The position numbers and the translations under genes were made by a program. From the NCBI RefSeq assembly GCF_030825785.1, contig NZ_JAPJPG010000025.1, forward strand, positions 1 through 23,422: DNA of 23,422 bases, written 5' to 3'. This document shows positions 1 to 8,030 of the stretch, piece after piece; the first letter of the stretch is position 1, and every line of letters starts with the position of its first letter. The DNA is from Anaerococcus sp. Lineage in GTDB: Bacteria > Bacillota > Clostridia > Tissierellales > Peptoniphilaceae. The notes under the pieces are model-generated. The model did not search any database. It had not been told where the DNA came from and saw nothing but the letters and a program-made list of their open reading frames with translations.

Positions 1-37
1 CGTGTTGAAAGAAGTATCATTTACTTCTACCAACACG
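1..37 (-). terminator. Hairpin downstream of ppdK, probable terminator
   Basis: CGTGTTG at 1-7 pairs with CAACACG at 31-37, and inside it AGAAGTA at 10-16 pairs with TACTTCT at 22-28 around a 5-nt loop. It lies 20 nt past the ppdK stop on the minus strand. Any U-tract would be outside the window, so the terminator call rests on position and stem quality only. Confidence 0.5.
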
Positions 38-57
38 ATTTATTATAGACCCTTTTA

Positions 58-2688
58 TTATTTGTTTCTTGGGTTTTCTATTGCAGCTTGGGCAGCGGCA
101 AGTTTTGCTATTGGTACTCTATATGGAGAGCATGATACATAGTCTAGTCCTACACCGTATAGATATTTAACAGTGCTTGGTTCACCACCGTGCTCACCGC
201 AGATACCGATGTGAAGCTTGTTGTTTGTTTTTCTTCCCTTTTCTACTGCAGTTTCAACTAAGAATCCTACACCCTTTTGGTCTAATACTTGGAAAGGATC
301 TTTTTCAAAGATATCTTTTTCGATATAGGCTGGTAGGAATTTACCTGCGTCATCTCTTGATAGACCGAAGGTCATTTGTGTAAGGTCGTTTGTACCGAAA
401 CTGAAGAAGTCAGTTACTTCTGCAATCTCATCTGCAGTGATTGCAGCTCTTGGGATTTCAATCATTGTACCTAGTAGGTAGTCGATTTTCTTTCCTTTTT
501 CTTCAAATACTTTTTCTATTTCTTCTTTAACAGTTTCTTTTACTCTAGATAATTCTACTACGTCACTTGATAGTGGGATCATGATTTCTGGAACTACATT
601 TACTCCATCTTCATGGCATTGGATAGCTGCTTGGATGATGGCACGAGCTTGCATTTTTGCGATTTCTGGATAGATAATAGCAAGTCTTAGTCCTCTAAAT
701 CCGAGCATTGGGTTTACTTCTTGAAGCTCTGCTATTCTTTCCTTAACTCTTGCTGGTTGGATGTTTAGTTCAAGGGCAAGGTCTTTAATTTCATTTTCTC
801 CCTTTGGTAGGAATTCGTGAAGAGGTGGGTCAAGAAGTCTAACTGTTACTGGCCTTTCTTTCATGAGTGAGTAGATTTGGTAGAAGTCGTCTTCTTGCAT
901 TGGAAGGATTTTTTCTAGGGCAGCTTCTCTTGTTTCAAGATCACTTGCTAGGATCATCTTTCTTACTTGGAAGATTCTGTCTTCTTTAAAGAACATGTGT
1001 TCTGTTCTACATAGACCGATTCCTTCAGCTCCGAAGTCTAGGGCGTGGGATACGTCTCTTGGTGTATCGGCGTTTGTTCTTACTTTCATATCTCTAAATT
1101 TGTCAACCCAATCCATAAATGTAGCGAAGGCACCATGTAGTTGTGGTGGTTGAGTTTCTAGACTGCCCTTATAGATGGCACCTGTTGATCCATCGATTGA
1201 GATTGTATCTTCTCCTGTTAGGACTAAATCGCCGATTCTAACTGTATGTTCGAATTCGTCAACGTGAAGTTCTCCAGCGCCTGCAACACAACATTTTCCC
1301 ATACCTCTAGCAACTACTGCAGCGTGGCTTGTCATTCCTCCACGAGCTGTAAGTATTCCCTTAGCAGTAACCATTCCTTCAAGGTCTTCTGGGGATGTTT
1401 CTTCACGCACGAGGATTACTGCTTCACCATCAGCTGCTCTTTTGGCTGCTTCTTTGGCAGAAAAGGCAATTTTACCTACTGCAGCTCCAGGAGATGCGGC
1501 AAGTCCTTTTGCTATTGGTTCATTTTCTTCTTCAGCTTCTTCTGTAAATGTAGGGTGGAGGAGACCGTCGAGGTCTTTTGGATTAACTCTTAGGACTGCT
1601 TCTTTTTCATCTATTAGGCCTTCTTCTACAAGATCAACTGCAACTTTAACTGCTGCTTGGGCAGTTCTTTTACCGTTTCTTGTTTGAAGGAGGAAGAGTT
1701 TACCATCTTGAATAGTAAATTCCATATCTTGCATGTCTTTGTAGTGAGCTTCTAGCTTTTCAGATGTTTCAAAGAATTCCTTGTATACTTCTGGCATGGC
1801 TTTTTCTAGAGTAGCTATCTCTTGAGGAGTTCTTACACCTGCTACTACGTCTTCACCTTGGGCATTTATTAGGTATTCACCGAATAGGACGTTTTCTCCA
1901 GTAGCTGGGTTTCTTGAGAAAGCTACACCTGTTCCTGATGTATCTCCCATATTACCAAATACCATAGATTGAACGTTAACGGCTGTTCCCATAGCATCGT
2001 CGATATCGTTTAGTTTTCTATAGAGGATAGCTCTTTCGTTACCCCAAGATCTAAATACAGCGGAGATTGCAAGGTCAAGTTGTTCTCTTGGCTCTTGTGG
2101 GAAGTCTTCTCCCATTAGCTCTTTATATTTTGCCTTATATTCTTCTACTAATTCTTTAAGGTCATTTGCATCAAGTTCTGTATCAAGCTTAACACCCTTG
2201 GCTTCTTTTTTGGCTGTAAGAAGTTTTTCGAAGTTATTTTTGTCAACTTCCATTGCTACGTCAGCAAACATTTGGATAAAACGTCTGTAAGAATCGTAAG
2301 CGAATCTTTCGTTGTCAGTTTTCTTAGCAAGACCTATTACAGCATCGTCATTAAGACCTAAGTTAAGGATAGTATCCATCATACCTGGCATGGAAATAGG
2401 TGCTCCAGATCTAACTGAAACTAGAAGAGGATCTTCTGTAGAGCCGAAAGTTTTTTCGTTTGCTTTTTCCAAGTCTTTGATATGTTCACTAACTTCTTTG
2501 TTTAGATCATCCCAGAGCTTCTTATCTTCTTTGTAAAATCTGGTACAAGCCTCTGTAGTGATTGTAAAACCATATGGTACTCTGATACCAAGGTTGGTCA
2601 TCTCTGCAAGGTTTGCACCTTTACCACCCAAGAGGGCTCTCATTGACATGTTTCCTTCGTTAAAGTTATAAACGTATTTGTTTGTCAT
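58..2688 (-). CDS. ppdK: Pyruvate, phosphate dikinase
   Basis: This cytosolic enzyme interconverts PEP, AMP and PPi with pyruvate, ATP and phosphate; in anaerobes it can serve glycolysis or PEP formation from pyruvate. The 876-residue length matches bacterial PPDK (about 875). The N-terminal ATP-grasp nucleotide-binding domain begins with the GGKGANLAEM stretch at 21-30. The swivelling phosphohistidine domain carries GGMTSHAAVVARG around 450-462, with H455 as the phosphoryl carrier and T453 as the expected regulatory threonine. The C-terminal TIM barrel has the PEP/pyruvate site, including the GICGEHGGEPS segment with C830. The ATG overlaps the stop of upstream ppsR by ATGA, so the two are translationally coupled and the regulator is encoded directly with its target. 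Nothing looks truncated. Confidence 0.97.
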   Translation of the reverse strand: MTNKYVYNFNEGNMSMRALLGGKGANLAEMTNLGIRVPYGFTITTEACTRFYKEDKKLWDDLNKEVSEHIKDLEKANEKTFGSTEDPLLVSVRSGAPISMPGMMDTILNLGLNDDAVIGLAKKTDNERFAYDSYRRFIQMFADVAMEVDKNNFEKLLTAKKEAKGVKLDTELDANDLKELVEEYKAKYKELMGEDFPQEPREQLDLAISAVFRSWGNERAILYRKLNDIDDAMGTAVNVQSMVFGNMGDTSGTGVAFSRNPATGENVLFGEYLINAQGEDVVAGVRTPQEIATLEKAMPEVYKEFFETSEKLEAHYKDMQDMEFTIQDGKLFLLQTRNGKRTAQAAVKVAVDLVEEGLIDEKEAVLRVNPKDLDGLLHPTFTEEAEEENEPIAKGLAASPGAAVGKIAFSAKEAAKRAADGEAVILVREETSPEDLEGMVTAKGILTARGGMTSHAAVVARGMGKCCVAGAGELHVDEFEHTVRIGDLVLTGEDTISIDGSTGAIYKGSLETQPPQLHGAFATFMDWVDKFRDMKVRTNADTPRDVSHALDFGAEGIGLCRTEHMFFKEDRIFQVRKMILASDLETREAALEKILPMQEDDFYQIYSLMKERPVTVRLLDPPLHEFLPKGENEIKDLALELNIQPARVKERIAELQEVNPMLGFRGLRLAIIYPEIAKMQARAIIQAAIQCHEDGVNVVPEIMIPLSSDVVELSRVKETVKEEIEKVFEEKGKKIDYLLGTMIEIPRAAITADEIAEVTDFFSFGTNDLTQMTFGLSRDDAGKFLPAYIEKDIFEKDPFQVLDQKGVGFLVETAVEKGRKTNNKLHIGICGEHGGEPSTVKYLYGVGLDYVSCSPYRVPIAKLAAAQAAIENPRNK

Positions 2689-3500
2689 TTTTCTTTCCTT
2701 TCCAATAACTTATTTTTGTTTAAATAATTAATAATGATATCTGAAGTTTCCTCTATAGACCTATAAGTCACGTCGATTACAAAACAGTCCAAATCCTTCA
2801 TCAAATCGTCTGCATATTTTAGCTCAGCCTCAATCCTTTCCTTGCTAGAATAGATTGAATCGCTAGATAACTTGAGCGACTTAAGTCTTTCATCCCTTAC
2901 ACTTTTAAGTCTATCCTTATCGATTGTAAGGCCTATGATGCGTCTGGGATCGATTTCAAAAAGCTCTCTTGGAGCCTTCGAGTCCACAATCAAGGGTATA
3001 TTCGATACCTTAAGGCCCTTACTAGCCAAATACATGGATAGGGGAGTCTTAGAAGATCTAGAAACTCCTATAATAGCTATATCACAAAACTTTATGCCTC
3101 TAAAGTCTGCTCCGTCGTCATATTTGATGGCGAAATCTAGGGCATCTAGCCTTCTCATATGATTTGAATCATAGGCATTGATAAAATTTTTCTTATCACT
3201 AGGCTTTTGATTAAGAATCTTTGAGAGGATGTTGATAGAATAGGCCATAAGGTCAATTGTCTCAATCTCTTTAGTCTGGGCGTAAGTTTCAATATAGGCA
3301 CTCATCTTAGAATCTTGGAAAGAGTGATAAATTATTATATTGTCGGTCTTAATACTCGCTAATAAATCAGAAAGCTCGTCTATTTCTTTGACTTGAGATT
3401 TGATGAAAAGATTAGACTTAATATCAAACTTGCTCAAGGAGAAGTGGACTATCTCTGATATAGCAAGGCCAGCTGTATCTGAAATAATATAAATATCCAA
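2685..3500 (-). CDS. ppsR: PPDK regulatory protein (bifunctional kinase/pyrophosphorylase)
   Basis: This is a member of the DUF299 kinase-phosphotransferase family. Members use ADP to phosphorylate, and phosphate to dephosphorylate, the threonine next to the catalytic histidine of PPDK (or PEP synthase), switching it off and on. The 271-residue protein has the family start (YIISDTAG), a FAIKYDDG segment near 123-130 and the P-loop GVSRSSKT at 145-152 followed by PLSMYLA. Being directly upstream of and overlapping ppdK makes PPDK the clear partner. The start is TTG, not ATG: AAAGGAG lies 10 nt upstream (3511-3517 on the plus strand) and no better in-frame start is present. TTG may keep regulator output below that of its substrate enzyme, which is inference. 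The symbol follows the PEP-synthase homologue; the role here is PPDK control. Confidence 0.93.
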   Translation of the reverse strand: MDIYIISDTAGLAISEIVHFSLSKFDIKSNLFIKSQVKEIDELSDLLASIKTDNIIIYHSFQDSKMSAYIETYAQTKEIETIDLMAYSINILSKILNQKPSDKKNFINAYDSNHMRRLDALDFAIKYDDGADFRGIKFCDIAIIGVSRSSKTPLSMYLASKGLKVSNIPLIVDSKAPRELFEIDPRRIIGLTIDKDRLKSVRDERLKSLKLSSDSIYSSKERIEAELKYADDLMKDLDCFVIDVTYRSIEETSDIIINYLNKNKLLERKEK

Positions 3501-3510
3501 ATTAACTTCA

Positions 3511-3517
3511 CTCCTTT
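3511..3517 (-). promoter_or_regulatory. Ribosome binding site fixing the ppsR TTG start
   Basis: The minus strand reads AAAGGAG here, 10 nt before TTG at 3500-3498. No other in-frame ATG or GTG lies at usable spacing. Confidence 0.65.
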
Positions 3518-3533
3518 GTGCGATCCTAGATAT

Positions 3534-3562
3534 ATTATATCAAATTTTTCACGATATGAAAA
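3534..3562 (-). promoter_or_regulatory. Promoter for ppsR-ppdK
   Basis: The minus strand carries TATAAT (plus 3534-3539) with a -35-like TTTTCA (plus 3557-3562) at exactly 17 bp spacing, about 35 nt upstream of the TTG start. The -10 is perfect and the -35 matches 4 of 6. Confidence 0.6.
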
Positions 3563-3699
3563 CTTTTCCATTAAAATTTTATATATTACGTAAAATACAG
3601 TATTTGACCTATGAAAATACTTTCAGATATGTAAAATAATGAAAAAATATGACAAATTAGGGATTAAAAAATAGAAACAATTATCCAACAATGAATAGA

Positions 3700-3727
3700 T
3701 TGACAAAATAGATAAAGAAAATATAGT
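3700..3727 (+). promoter_or_regulatory. Promoter of the valS T-box operon
   Basis: A perfect TTGACA at 3700-3705 is followed after 16 bp by TATAGT at 3722-3727. Transcription would start near 3734, just before stem I of the T-box. The stretch 3563-3699 between this and the divergent ppsR promoter is AT-rich and holds no gene; it contains only a 7-bp inverted repeat (3599-3605/3615-3621). Confidence 0.75.
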
Positions 3728-3744
3728 ATATACAATATCGAAAC

Positions 3745-3930
3745 AATAAAAGAGGAGTAGGAAGGGATTATTTCTAGAGAGGAAACGGGAGCTGGAAGTT
3801 TCTAGTATGAACTTTTGAAGGTTGCTTTTGTAAATGTTTCATGTCGCACGCATTGGTGCAAAGAGAGTCTTAATTAAGAAAATTAGGTGGTAACACGGTC
3901 ATTCGTCCTATGTTGTTATCACCTTTTTTA
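3745..3930 (+). promoter_or_regulatory. T-box leader (tRNA-Val sensing)
   Basis: T-box leaders read uncharged tRNA and allow readthrough into aminoacyl-tRNA synthetase genes. Stem I can be drawn with basal pairing AAAAG (3748-3752) to CTTTT (3825-3829) and upper pairing GAAGG (3761-3765) to CTTTT (3812-3816). The internal loop between them carries the AGTA/GAA loop-E pattern. In the GAA-N-codon-purine register the specifier is GTT at 3821-3823, a valine codon, followed by G. The T-box sequence is at 3881-3898 (AATTAGGTGGTAACACGG). Its TGGT bulge ends in T, which would match an A discriminator base on tRNA-Val. The valS gene directly downstream agrees with the specifier. Confidence 0.93.
3886..3930 (+). 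terminator. Regulated terminator of the T-box leader
   Basis: GGTGGTAACA at 3886-3895 pairs with TGTTATCACC at 3914-3923 (one G-U), followed by a T-rich run from 3924. The 5' arm overlaps the T-box sequence, so terminator and antiterminator are mutually exclusive. Confidence 0.9.
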
Positions 3931-3947
3931 TTTTTAAAGGAGTTATT

Positions 3948-6587
3948 ATGGATACAAAATATAATCCAAATCAGTTTGAAAAAGAAATCTATGAAAAATG
4001 GGAGAAGGGTGGCTACTTTAAGGCCAAGGTAAATCCAGATAAGAAGCCTTACACTATAGTTATGCCACCTCCAAATGTTACAGGCTACCTCCACCTAGGC
4101 CACGCCCTAAATAACACTATTCAAGATATCATCATTCGTTATAAGAGAATGGCAGGCTTTGAAGCCCTATGGATTCCTGGAACGGACCACGCTTCTATAT
4201 CTACCGAAAGCAAGGTTGTAGATAAGATATCTAGCGAAGGAAAGACTAAGGATGACTTAGGTCGTGAAGGCTTTCTTAAAGAAGCCTGGGATTGGACAGA
4301 TAAGTACGGCGGAAGAATTAAGGAACAACTTCGTACAATAGGTGTATCTTGTGATTGGGACCATGATTCCTTCACTATGGATGAAAATTTAACTAAGGCT
4401 GTCAAGAGAGTCTTCAAGAAGATGTATGACGATGGACTAATCTATAGGGGAAATAGGATAGTAAACTGGGATCCTAAGGCAGAAACTGCAATATCAGATG
4501 CAGAAGTATATCACGAAGATCAAATAGGACACTTATGGTATATCAAGTATTTCTTTGAAGATAGCGATGAATATGTAACAATTGCCACAACAAGACCAGA
4601 GACCATGCTAGGAGACTTGGCAGTTGCAGTTAACCCAGAAGATCCTCGCTTTAAGGATAAAATAGGCAAGAATTTAATCCTTCCTCTAGTTGGTAGGAAA
4701 ATTCCTCTCATAGAAGATTCCTATGTTGATATGGAATATGGTACAGGTCTAGTTAAGATTACCCCATCTCACGACCCTAACGACTTCGAAGTAGGAGCCC
4801 GTCACGACCTTGGCCAATGTGTAGTTATAGATACCAAGGCCCATATTGTGGATGGTTACGGCAAATACTCAGGTATGGATAGGTATGAAGCTCGTAAGGA
4901 GATAATTAAAGACTTAGAAGAAGCCGGTCAGCTTGAAAAAATCGAAGAAATCGAGCATGCTGTAGGTTATTCTGAAAGGACCAAGGTTGTAATTGAGCCA
5001 TTAATATCCAAGCAATGGTTTGTTAAGATGGACGAATTTGCCAAGATGTGTATAGATGCTTACGATAAGGGTGAGGTAAAACTTATACCAGATTCCCTAT
5101 CTAAGACATATATGAACTGGCTAAATAATATCAGGGACTGGACCATCTCCCGTCAACTATGGTGGGGACATAGACTTCCAGTTTTCTATACAGATGATGG
5201 AGAAATTATTGTATCTGAGGATGAGCCAGATGAAAATGGCGAGCTTAACGGAGTCCATGTGACTCAAGATGAAGATACCCTAGATACATGGTTCTCATCA
5301 GCACTCTGGCCTTTTGCAACTCTTGGTTGGCCAGATGAAAACGAAGAATTAGATTATTTCTTTCCAACAGATATCCTAGTTACAGGTTACGATATAATCT
5401 TCTTCTGGGTAATTAGAATGATCTTCTCTTCAATTTATAACACAGGCAAGGTTCCTTTCCACCACGTTCTATTTACAGGACTAATCAGAGACCCACAAGG
5501 TAGAAAGATGAGTAAGTCCTTAGGAAATGGTGTAGATCCAATCGATGTTGTAAATGAATATGGAGCAGATGCTCTAAGATTTACCCTAATTACAGGTAAC
5601 TCTCCTGGAAATGATATGCGTTATGATGAAAAGAGAATCCTTGCAAGCAGAAACTTCGCCAACAAGTTGTGGAATGCTTCAAGATTTGTCCTAATGAACA
5701 TCGAAGAGGGAGATGACCTAGAGTTTAAGGGAGAAAATCTCGAGCTTGAAGATAAGTGGATCCTTAAGAGACTTAACGATGTAATAGTAGATGTCAGCAA
5801 AAACCTCGACAAATACGAAATCGGTCTTGCAGCAGATAGGATTGAGGATTTCATCTGGAATGAGTATTGCGATTGGTATATAGAATTTGCTAAGATTAGA
5901 CTTTATGGAGATGACGATGCGGCAAAGGCTAATGTAAAGAAAGTCCTTCTTTATGTTCTAAAGAACATGCTAGTTCTTCTCCATCCATTTATGCCATTTA
6001 TAACAGAAGAAATCTACTCATCTCTTCCAAACAAGAAGGACCTCTTGATAGTAGAAGACTGGCCTGAGTTTAATAAAGATTTTGACTTTGTCAATGAAGA
6101 AAGCAATGTCAACTCTGTAATCGAAGCAATAACTTCCATAAGAAATCAAAGAGCTACCTTAAATGTACCAGCGAAGACTTGTCAAAAACTTACAATCCTA
6201 GTAGAAAATAAGGAAAATATCTCCCTAATCGAAGAAATCAAGGACCAATTTGTAAATCTTGCTAAGGCAAGTGAAGTTGAAGTTTTGGACAAGGAAGATA
6301 GCGAAATTGTAGATGAAGAAGGCATAGTAAGACTAGTATTCAATGAGTTTTCTGTCCTAATGAGCCTTGATGAATTGGTAGATTATGAGAAAGAAAGAAC
6401 TAGACTCAAAGATGAAATCAAACGCCTAGAAGCTGAAATCAAGAGAGCTAGCGGTAAGCTTTCTAACAAGGGCTTTGTCGAAAAAGCTCCAGAGAAGGTA
6501 GTAAATGAAGAACGTGAGAAGCTTGCGGGCTACGAAGACCTACTAGAGAAAACTAAGGCTTCTCTAGAAGAAATCAAGGATAAATAA
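3948..6587 (+). CDS. valS: Valyl-tRNA synthetase
   Basis: This class I aminoacyl-tRNA synthetase charges tRNA-Val and edits misactivated threonine. At 879 residues it is normal length. The HIGH-type motif is HLGH at 49-52 within PPPNVTGYLHLGH, and KMSKS is at 520-524. The CP1 editing domain carries TTRPETMLGD around 214-223 and a THDPNDF-like segment (SHDPNDF) near 274-280. An anticodon-binding helical domain follows, and the last 70 or so residues form the charged coiled-coil arm typical of ValS. The ATG follows AAAGGAG closely. A valine T-box precedes it, so expression should rise when tRNA-Val is uncharged. Its stop overlaps the ATG of the methyltransferase gene by one base. Confidence 0.98.
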   Translation: MDTKYNPNQFEKEIYEKWEKGGYFKAKVNPDKKPYTIVMPPPNVTGYLHLGHALNNTIQDIIIRYKRMAGFEALWIPGTDHASISTESKVVDKISSEGKTKDDLGREGFLKEAWDWTDKYGGRIKEQLRTIGVSCDWDHDSFTMDENLTKAVKRVFKKMYDDGLIYRGNRIVNWDPKAETAISDAEVYHEDQIGHLWYIKYFFEDSDEYVTIATTRPETMLGDLAVAVNPEDPRFKDKIGKNLILPLVGRKIPLIEDSYVDMEYGTGLVKITPSHDPNDFEVGARHDLGQCVVIDTKAHIVDGYGKYSGMDRYEARKEIIKDLEEAGQLEKIEEIEHAVGYSERTKVVIEPLISKQWFVKMDEFAKMCIDAYDKGEVKLIPDSLSKTYMNWLNNIRDWTISRQLWWGHRLPVFYTDDGEIIVSEDEPDENGELNGVHVTQDEDTLDTWFSSALWPFATLGWPDENEELDYFFPTDILVTGYDIIFFWVIRMIFSSIYNTGKVPFHHVLFTGLIRDPQGRKMSKSLGNGVDPIDVVNEYGADALRFTLITGNSPGNDMRYDEKRILASRNFANKLWNASRFVLMNIEEGDDLEFKGENLELEDKWILKRLNDVIVDVSKNLDKYEIGLAADRIEDFIWNEYCDWYIEFAKIRLYGDDDAAKANVKKVLLYVLKNMLVLLHPFMPFITEEIYSSLPNKKDLLIVEDWPEFNKDFDFVNEESNVNSVIEAITSIRNQRATLNVPAKTCQKLTILVENKENISLIEEIKDQFVNLAKASEVEVLDKEDSEIVDEEGIVRLVFNEFSVLMSLDELVDYEKERTRLKDEIKRLEAEIKRASGKLSNKGFVEKAPEKVVNEEREKLAGYEDLLEKTKASLEEIKDK

Positions 6588-7315
6588 TGTACGACGACTT
6601 TTCTTATATCTATGACAAACTAAGCTTTGACCTAGATTATGAAAAATATGCAGGAAATATAAAATCTCTTGTTAAAAAACACGGGATAAATAAGGGAAAC
6701 ATGCTAGAGCTTGCAGCAGGCTCTGGTATGTTGACCAAATATTTCTTTGATGAATTCGAAAATATCGACGCCCTAGATATATCGGGGAAGATGCTAGAAG
6801 TTTTTGCAAACAAGTACGACCCTTCTAATGTAAATCTCATCCATTACGATATGGTTGAATATGTCAATGAAGATAGCTATGATCTCATAGTAATCCTCCT
6901 AGATTCTGTAAATTATGTGACAGAGAAAGAGGAACTGGCCAAGCTTTTTAGAAATTGCTATACTAGTCTAAAAAAGGGCGGTCTTTTAGTCTTTGATATC
7001 AATTCGCCTTACAAGATTAGGGAAATTTTTGGCAATGAGTGCTATGTCTATGAGTATGAGGATATCTTCTACACTTGGGATAACTTCTATGAAGATGAGC
7101 TTTGTGATATGCACTTGGAGTTTTTCGTAGAAAATGAAGATGGATCTTATAGGAGAATATCAGAATTTCAGCAGGAAAGACTTTACGAGGTAGAGGAAGT
7201 TAAAGAGTTAATCGAAGATATTGGCTTTAAGAATATAGAAATCTTTGATGAAGATGATATGGGAAGTGTCAAGGAGGAAAGTTTAAGGATACTTTTCTCA
7301 CAGACAAAGGAGTAA
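6587..7315 (+). CDS. Class I SAM-dependent methyltransferase
   Basis: The 242-residue protein has a Rossmann-type methyltransferase fold. Motif I is MLELAAGSG at 39-47, an acidic strand-2 end (DALDIS) is at 61-66 and a DLIVILLDS motif-IV-like strand is near 105-113. The C-terminal half is rich in acidic and aromatic residues. It resembles the small YqeM-like/methyltransferase-25 type that methylates small molecules or RNA, but the substrate cannot be read from sequence. It starts inside the valS stop codon, so it is cotranscribed and likely translationally coupled, placing it under T-box control. The link to tRNA or translation is only contextual. Confidence 0.88.
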   Translation: MYDDFSYIYDKLSFDLDYEKYAGNIKSLVKKHGINKGNMLELAAGSGMLTKYFFDEFENIDALDISGKMLEVFANKYDPSNVNLIHYDMVEYVNEDSYDLIVILLDSVNYVTEKEELAKLFRNCYTSLKKGGLLVFDINSPYKIREIFGNECYVYEYEDIFYTWDNFYEDELCDMHLEFFVENEDGSYRRISEFQQERLYEVEEVKELIEDIGFKNIEIFDEDDMGSVKEESLRILFSQTKE

Positions 7316-7316
7316 T

Positions 7317-7520
7317 ATGAATAGAGGAAAAGTTAAGATATTTGACAATAAAAGAGGTTTTGGTTTCATAGAATGGGAAGGAGAGGACCTCTTTGTCCAC
7401 TATTCTGATATAGAAAGCGATACTAGCTTTAAGAAACTCTACCCAGGCCAAGCCGTAGAATTCGAAAAAATAGACGCCCCAAGAGGAGCCCAAGCCGTTA
7501 AGGTGAGAGTAATAGATTAA
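7317..7520 (+). CDS. Cold-shock-domain RNA-binding protein
   Basis: This 67-residue single-domain protein is the size of bacterial Csp proteins. RNP1 is KRGFGFIE at 12-19 and RNP2 is DLFVHYS at 24-30, the two RNA-contacting strands of the five-stranded barrel. Such proteins bind single-stranded RNA or DNA and melt secondary structure in the cytoplasm. Its AAAGGAG site lies inside the end of the methyltransferase gene, one base beyond whose stop its ATG begins. It is third in the valS operon and ends at a strong terminator. It has no long 5' UTR of its own, unlike many cold-induced csp genes, so its expression is probably tied to the T-box. Confidence 0.92.
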   Translation: MNRGKVKIFDNKRGFGFIEWEGEDLFVHYSDIESDTSFKKLYPGQAVEFEKIDAPRGAQAVKVRVID

Positions 7521-7524
7521 AAAG

Positions 7525-7560
7525 AAAGCTTTGGCAAAGAAAAATGCCAAAGCTTTTAAT
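7525..7560. terminator. Bidirectional terminator between the valS operon and the rhodanese gene
   Basis: AAAGCTTTGGCA at 7525-7536 is a perfect 12-bp complement of TGCCAAAGCTTT at 7545-7556 around an 8-nt loop. It is followed by TTTT on the plus strand and by a CTTTTT run on the minus strand, suiting both convergent transcripts. Confidence 0.9.
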
Positions 7561-7615
7561 ATGTCTATTATTAAGTTTTATTTACTAAATTAATAGAGTT
7601 TATTAGAATTCTAAG

Positions 7616-7912
7616 CTATTTTACAAGCTTATAATCATAAAGGTCGACTCCATCTCCAATATAGATATAAGGAAATCCAGCGGACTTTAGGCTAAGACTT
7701 GCAATCTCGGCCCTGGCATTGGACCTACAGTAGACTATGGTAGGCTTATCCTTATCGATTCTTTCAAGATTTTCCAAAATCTCGTCGTAGGGAATATTGA
7801 TTGCGCCTTCCACATGGCCCATTTCGTATTCTTCTTCAGTCCTTACATCAATTATATCGAAATTATCTAAATTTTCTTCTAGGTCTTTTCCAGAAATTAT
7901 TTTACTATACAT
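7616..7912 (-). CDS. Single-domain rhodanese-like sulfurtransferase
   Basis: The 98-residue cytosolic protein is one rhodanese domain. IDVRTEEEYEMGHVEGAINIP at about 21-41 is the CH2A-type signature, and the active-site loop begins YCRSNARAE with the persulfide cysteine at C62. Family members move sulfane sulfur from thiosulfate or persulfides to acceptors such as thiols or cyanide. The loop has N-A-R where CRSGNRS is common, so substrate choice may differ. GATAAGGAG precedes the ATG at normal spacing. It stands alone, convergent with the valS operon. In a cell that makes sulfide from cysteine a persulfide role is plausible but not shown. Confidence 0.9.
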   Translation of the reverse strand: MYSKIISGKDLEENLDNFDIIDVRTEEEYEMGHVEGAINIPYDEILENLERIDKDKPTIVYCRSNARAEIASLSLKSAGFPYIYIGDGVDLYDYKLVK

Positions 7913-7930
7913 CTTATTCTCCTTATCCCT

Positions 7931-7947
7931 ATTATACAGACATTATA
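7931..7947 (-). promoter_or_regulatory. Tandem -10 elements upstream of the rhodanese gene
   Basis: Two TATAAT hexamers occur on the minus strand (plus 7931-7936 and 7942-7947), 19 and 30 nt before the ATG. No good -35 sits at 16-18 bp from either, so which is used is unclear. No convincing promoter for the divergent 8031 gene was found between 7948 and 8030. Confidence 0.35.
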
Positions 7948-8030
7948 CCAAAAAATTAATTTGTAAAAAGTTATGATTCTTAATTTTATATAAAATATCG
8001 GGTAAAGTATATATAAACACAGGAGGTTTT

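Noticed and set aside
1246..1687. Plus-strand open frames opposite ppdK
   Set aside because: They are antisense shadows of a well-supported gene, with no ribosome binding site and no recognisable domain.
3805..3807. GTA as the T-box specifier codon
   Set aside because: It lies outside the specifier loop drawn from stem I and is followed by T, not a purine; GTT at 3821 fits the register.
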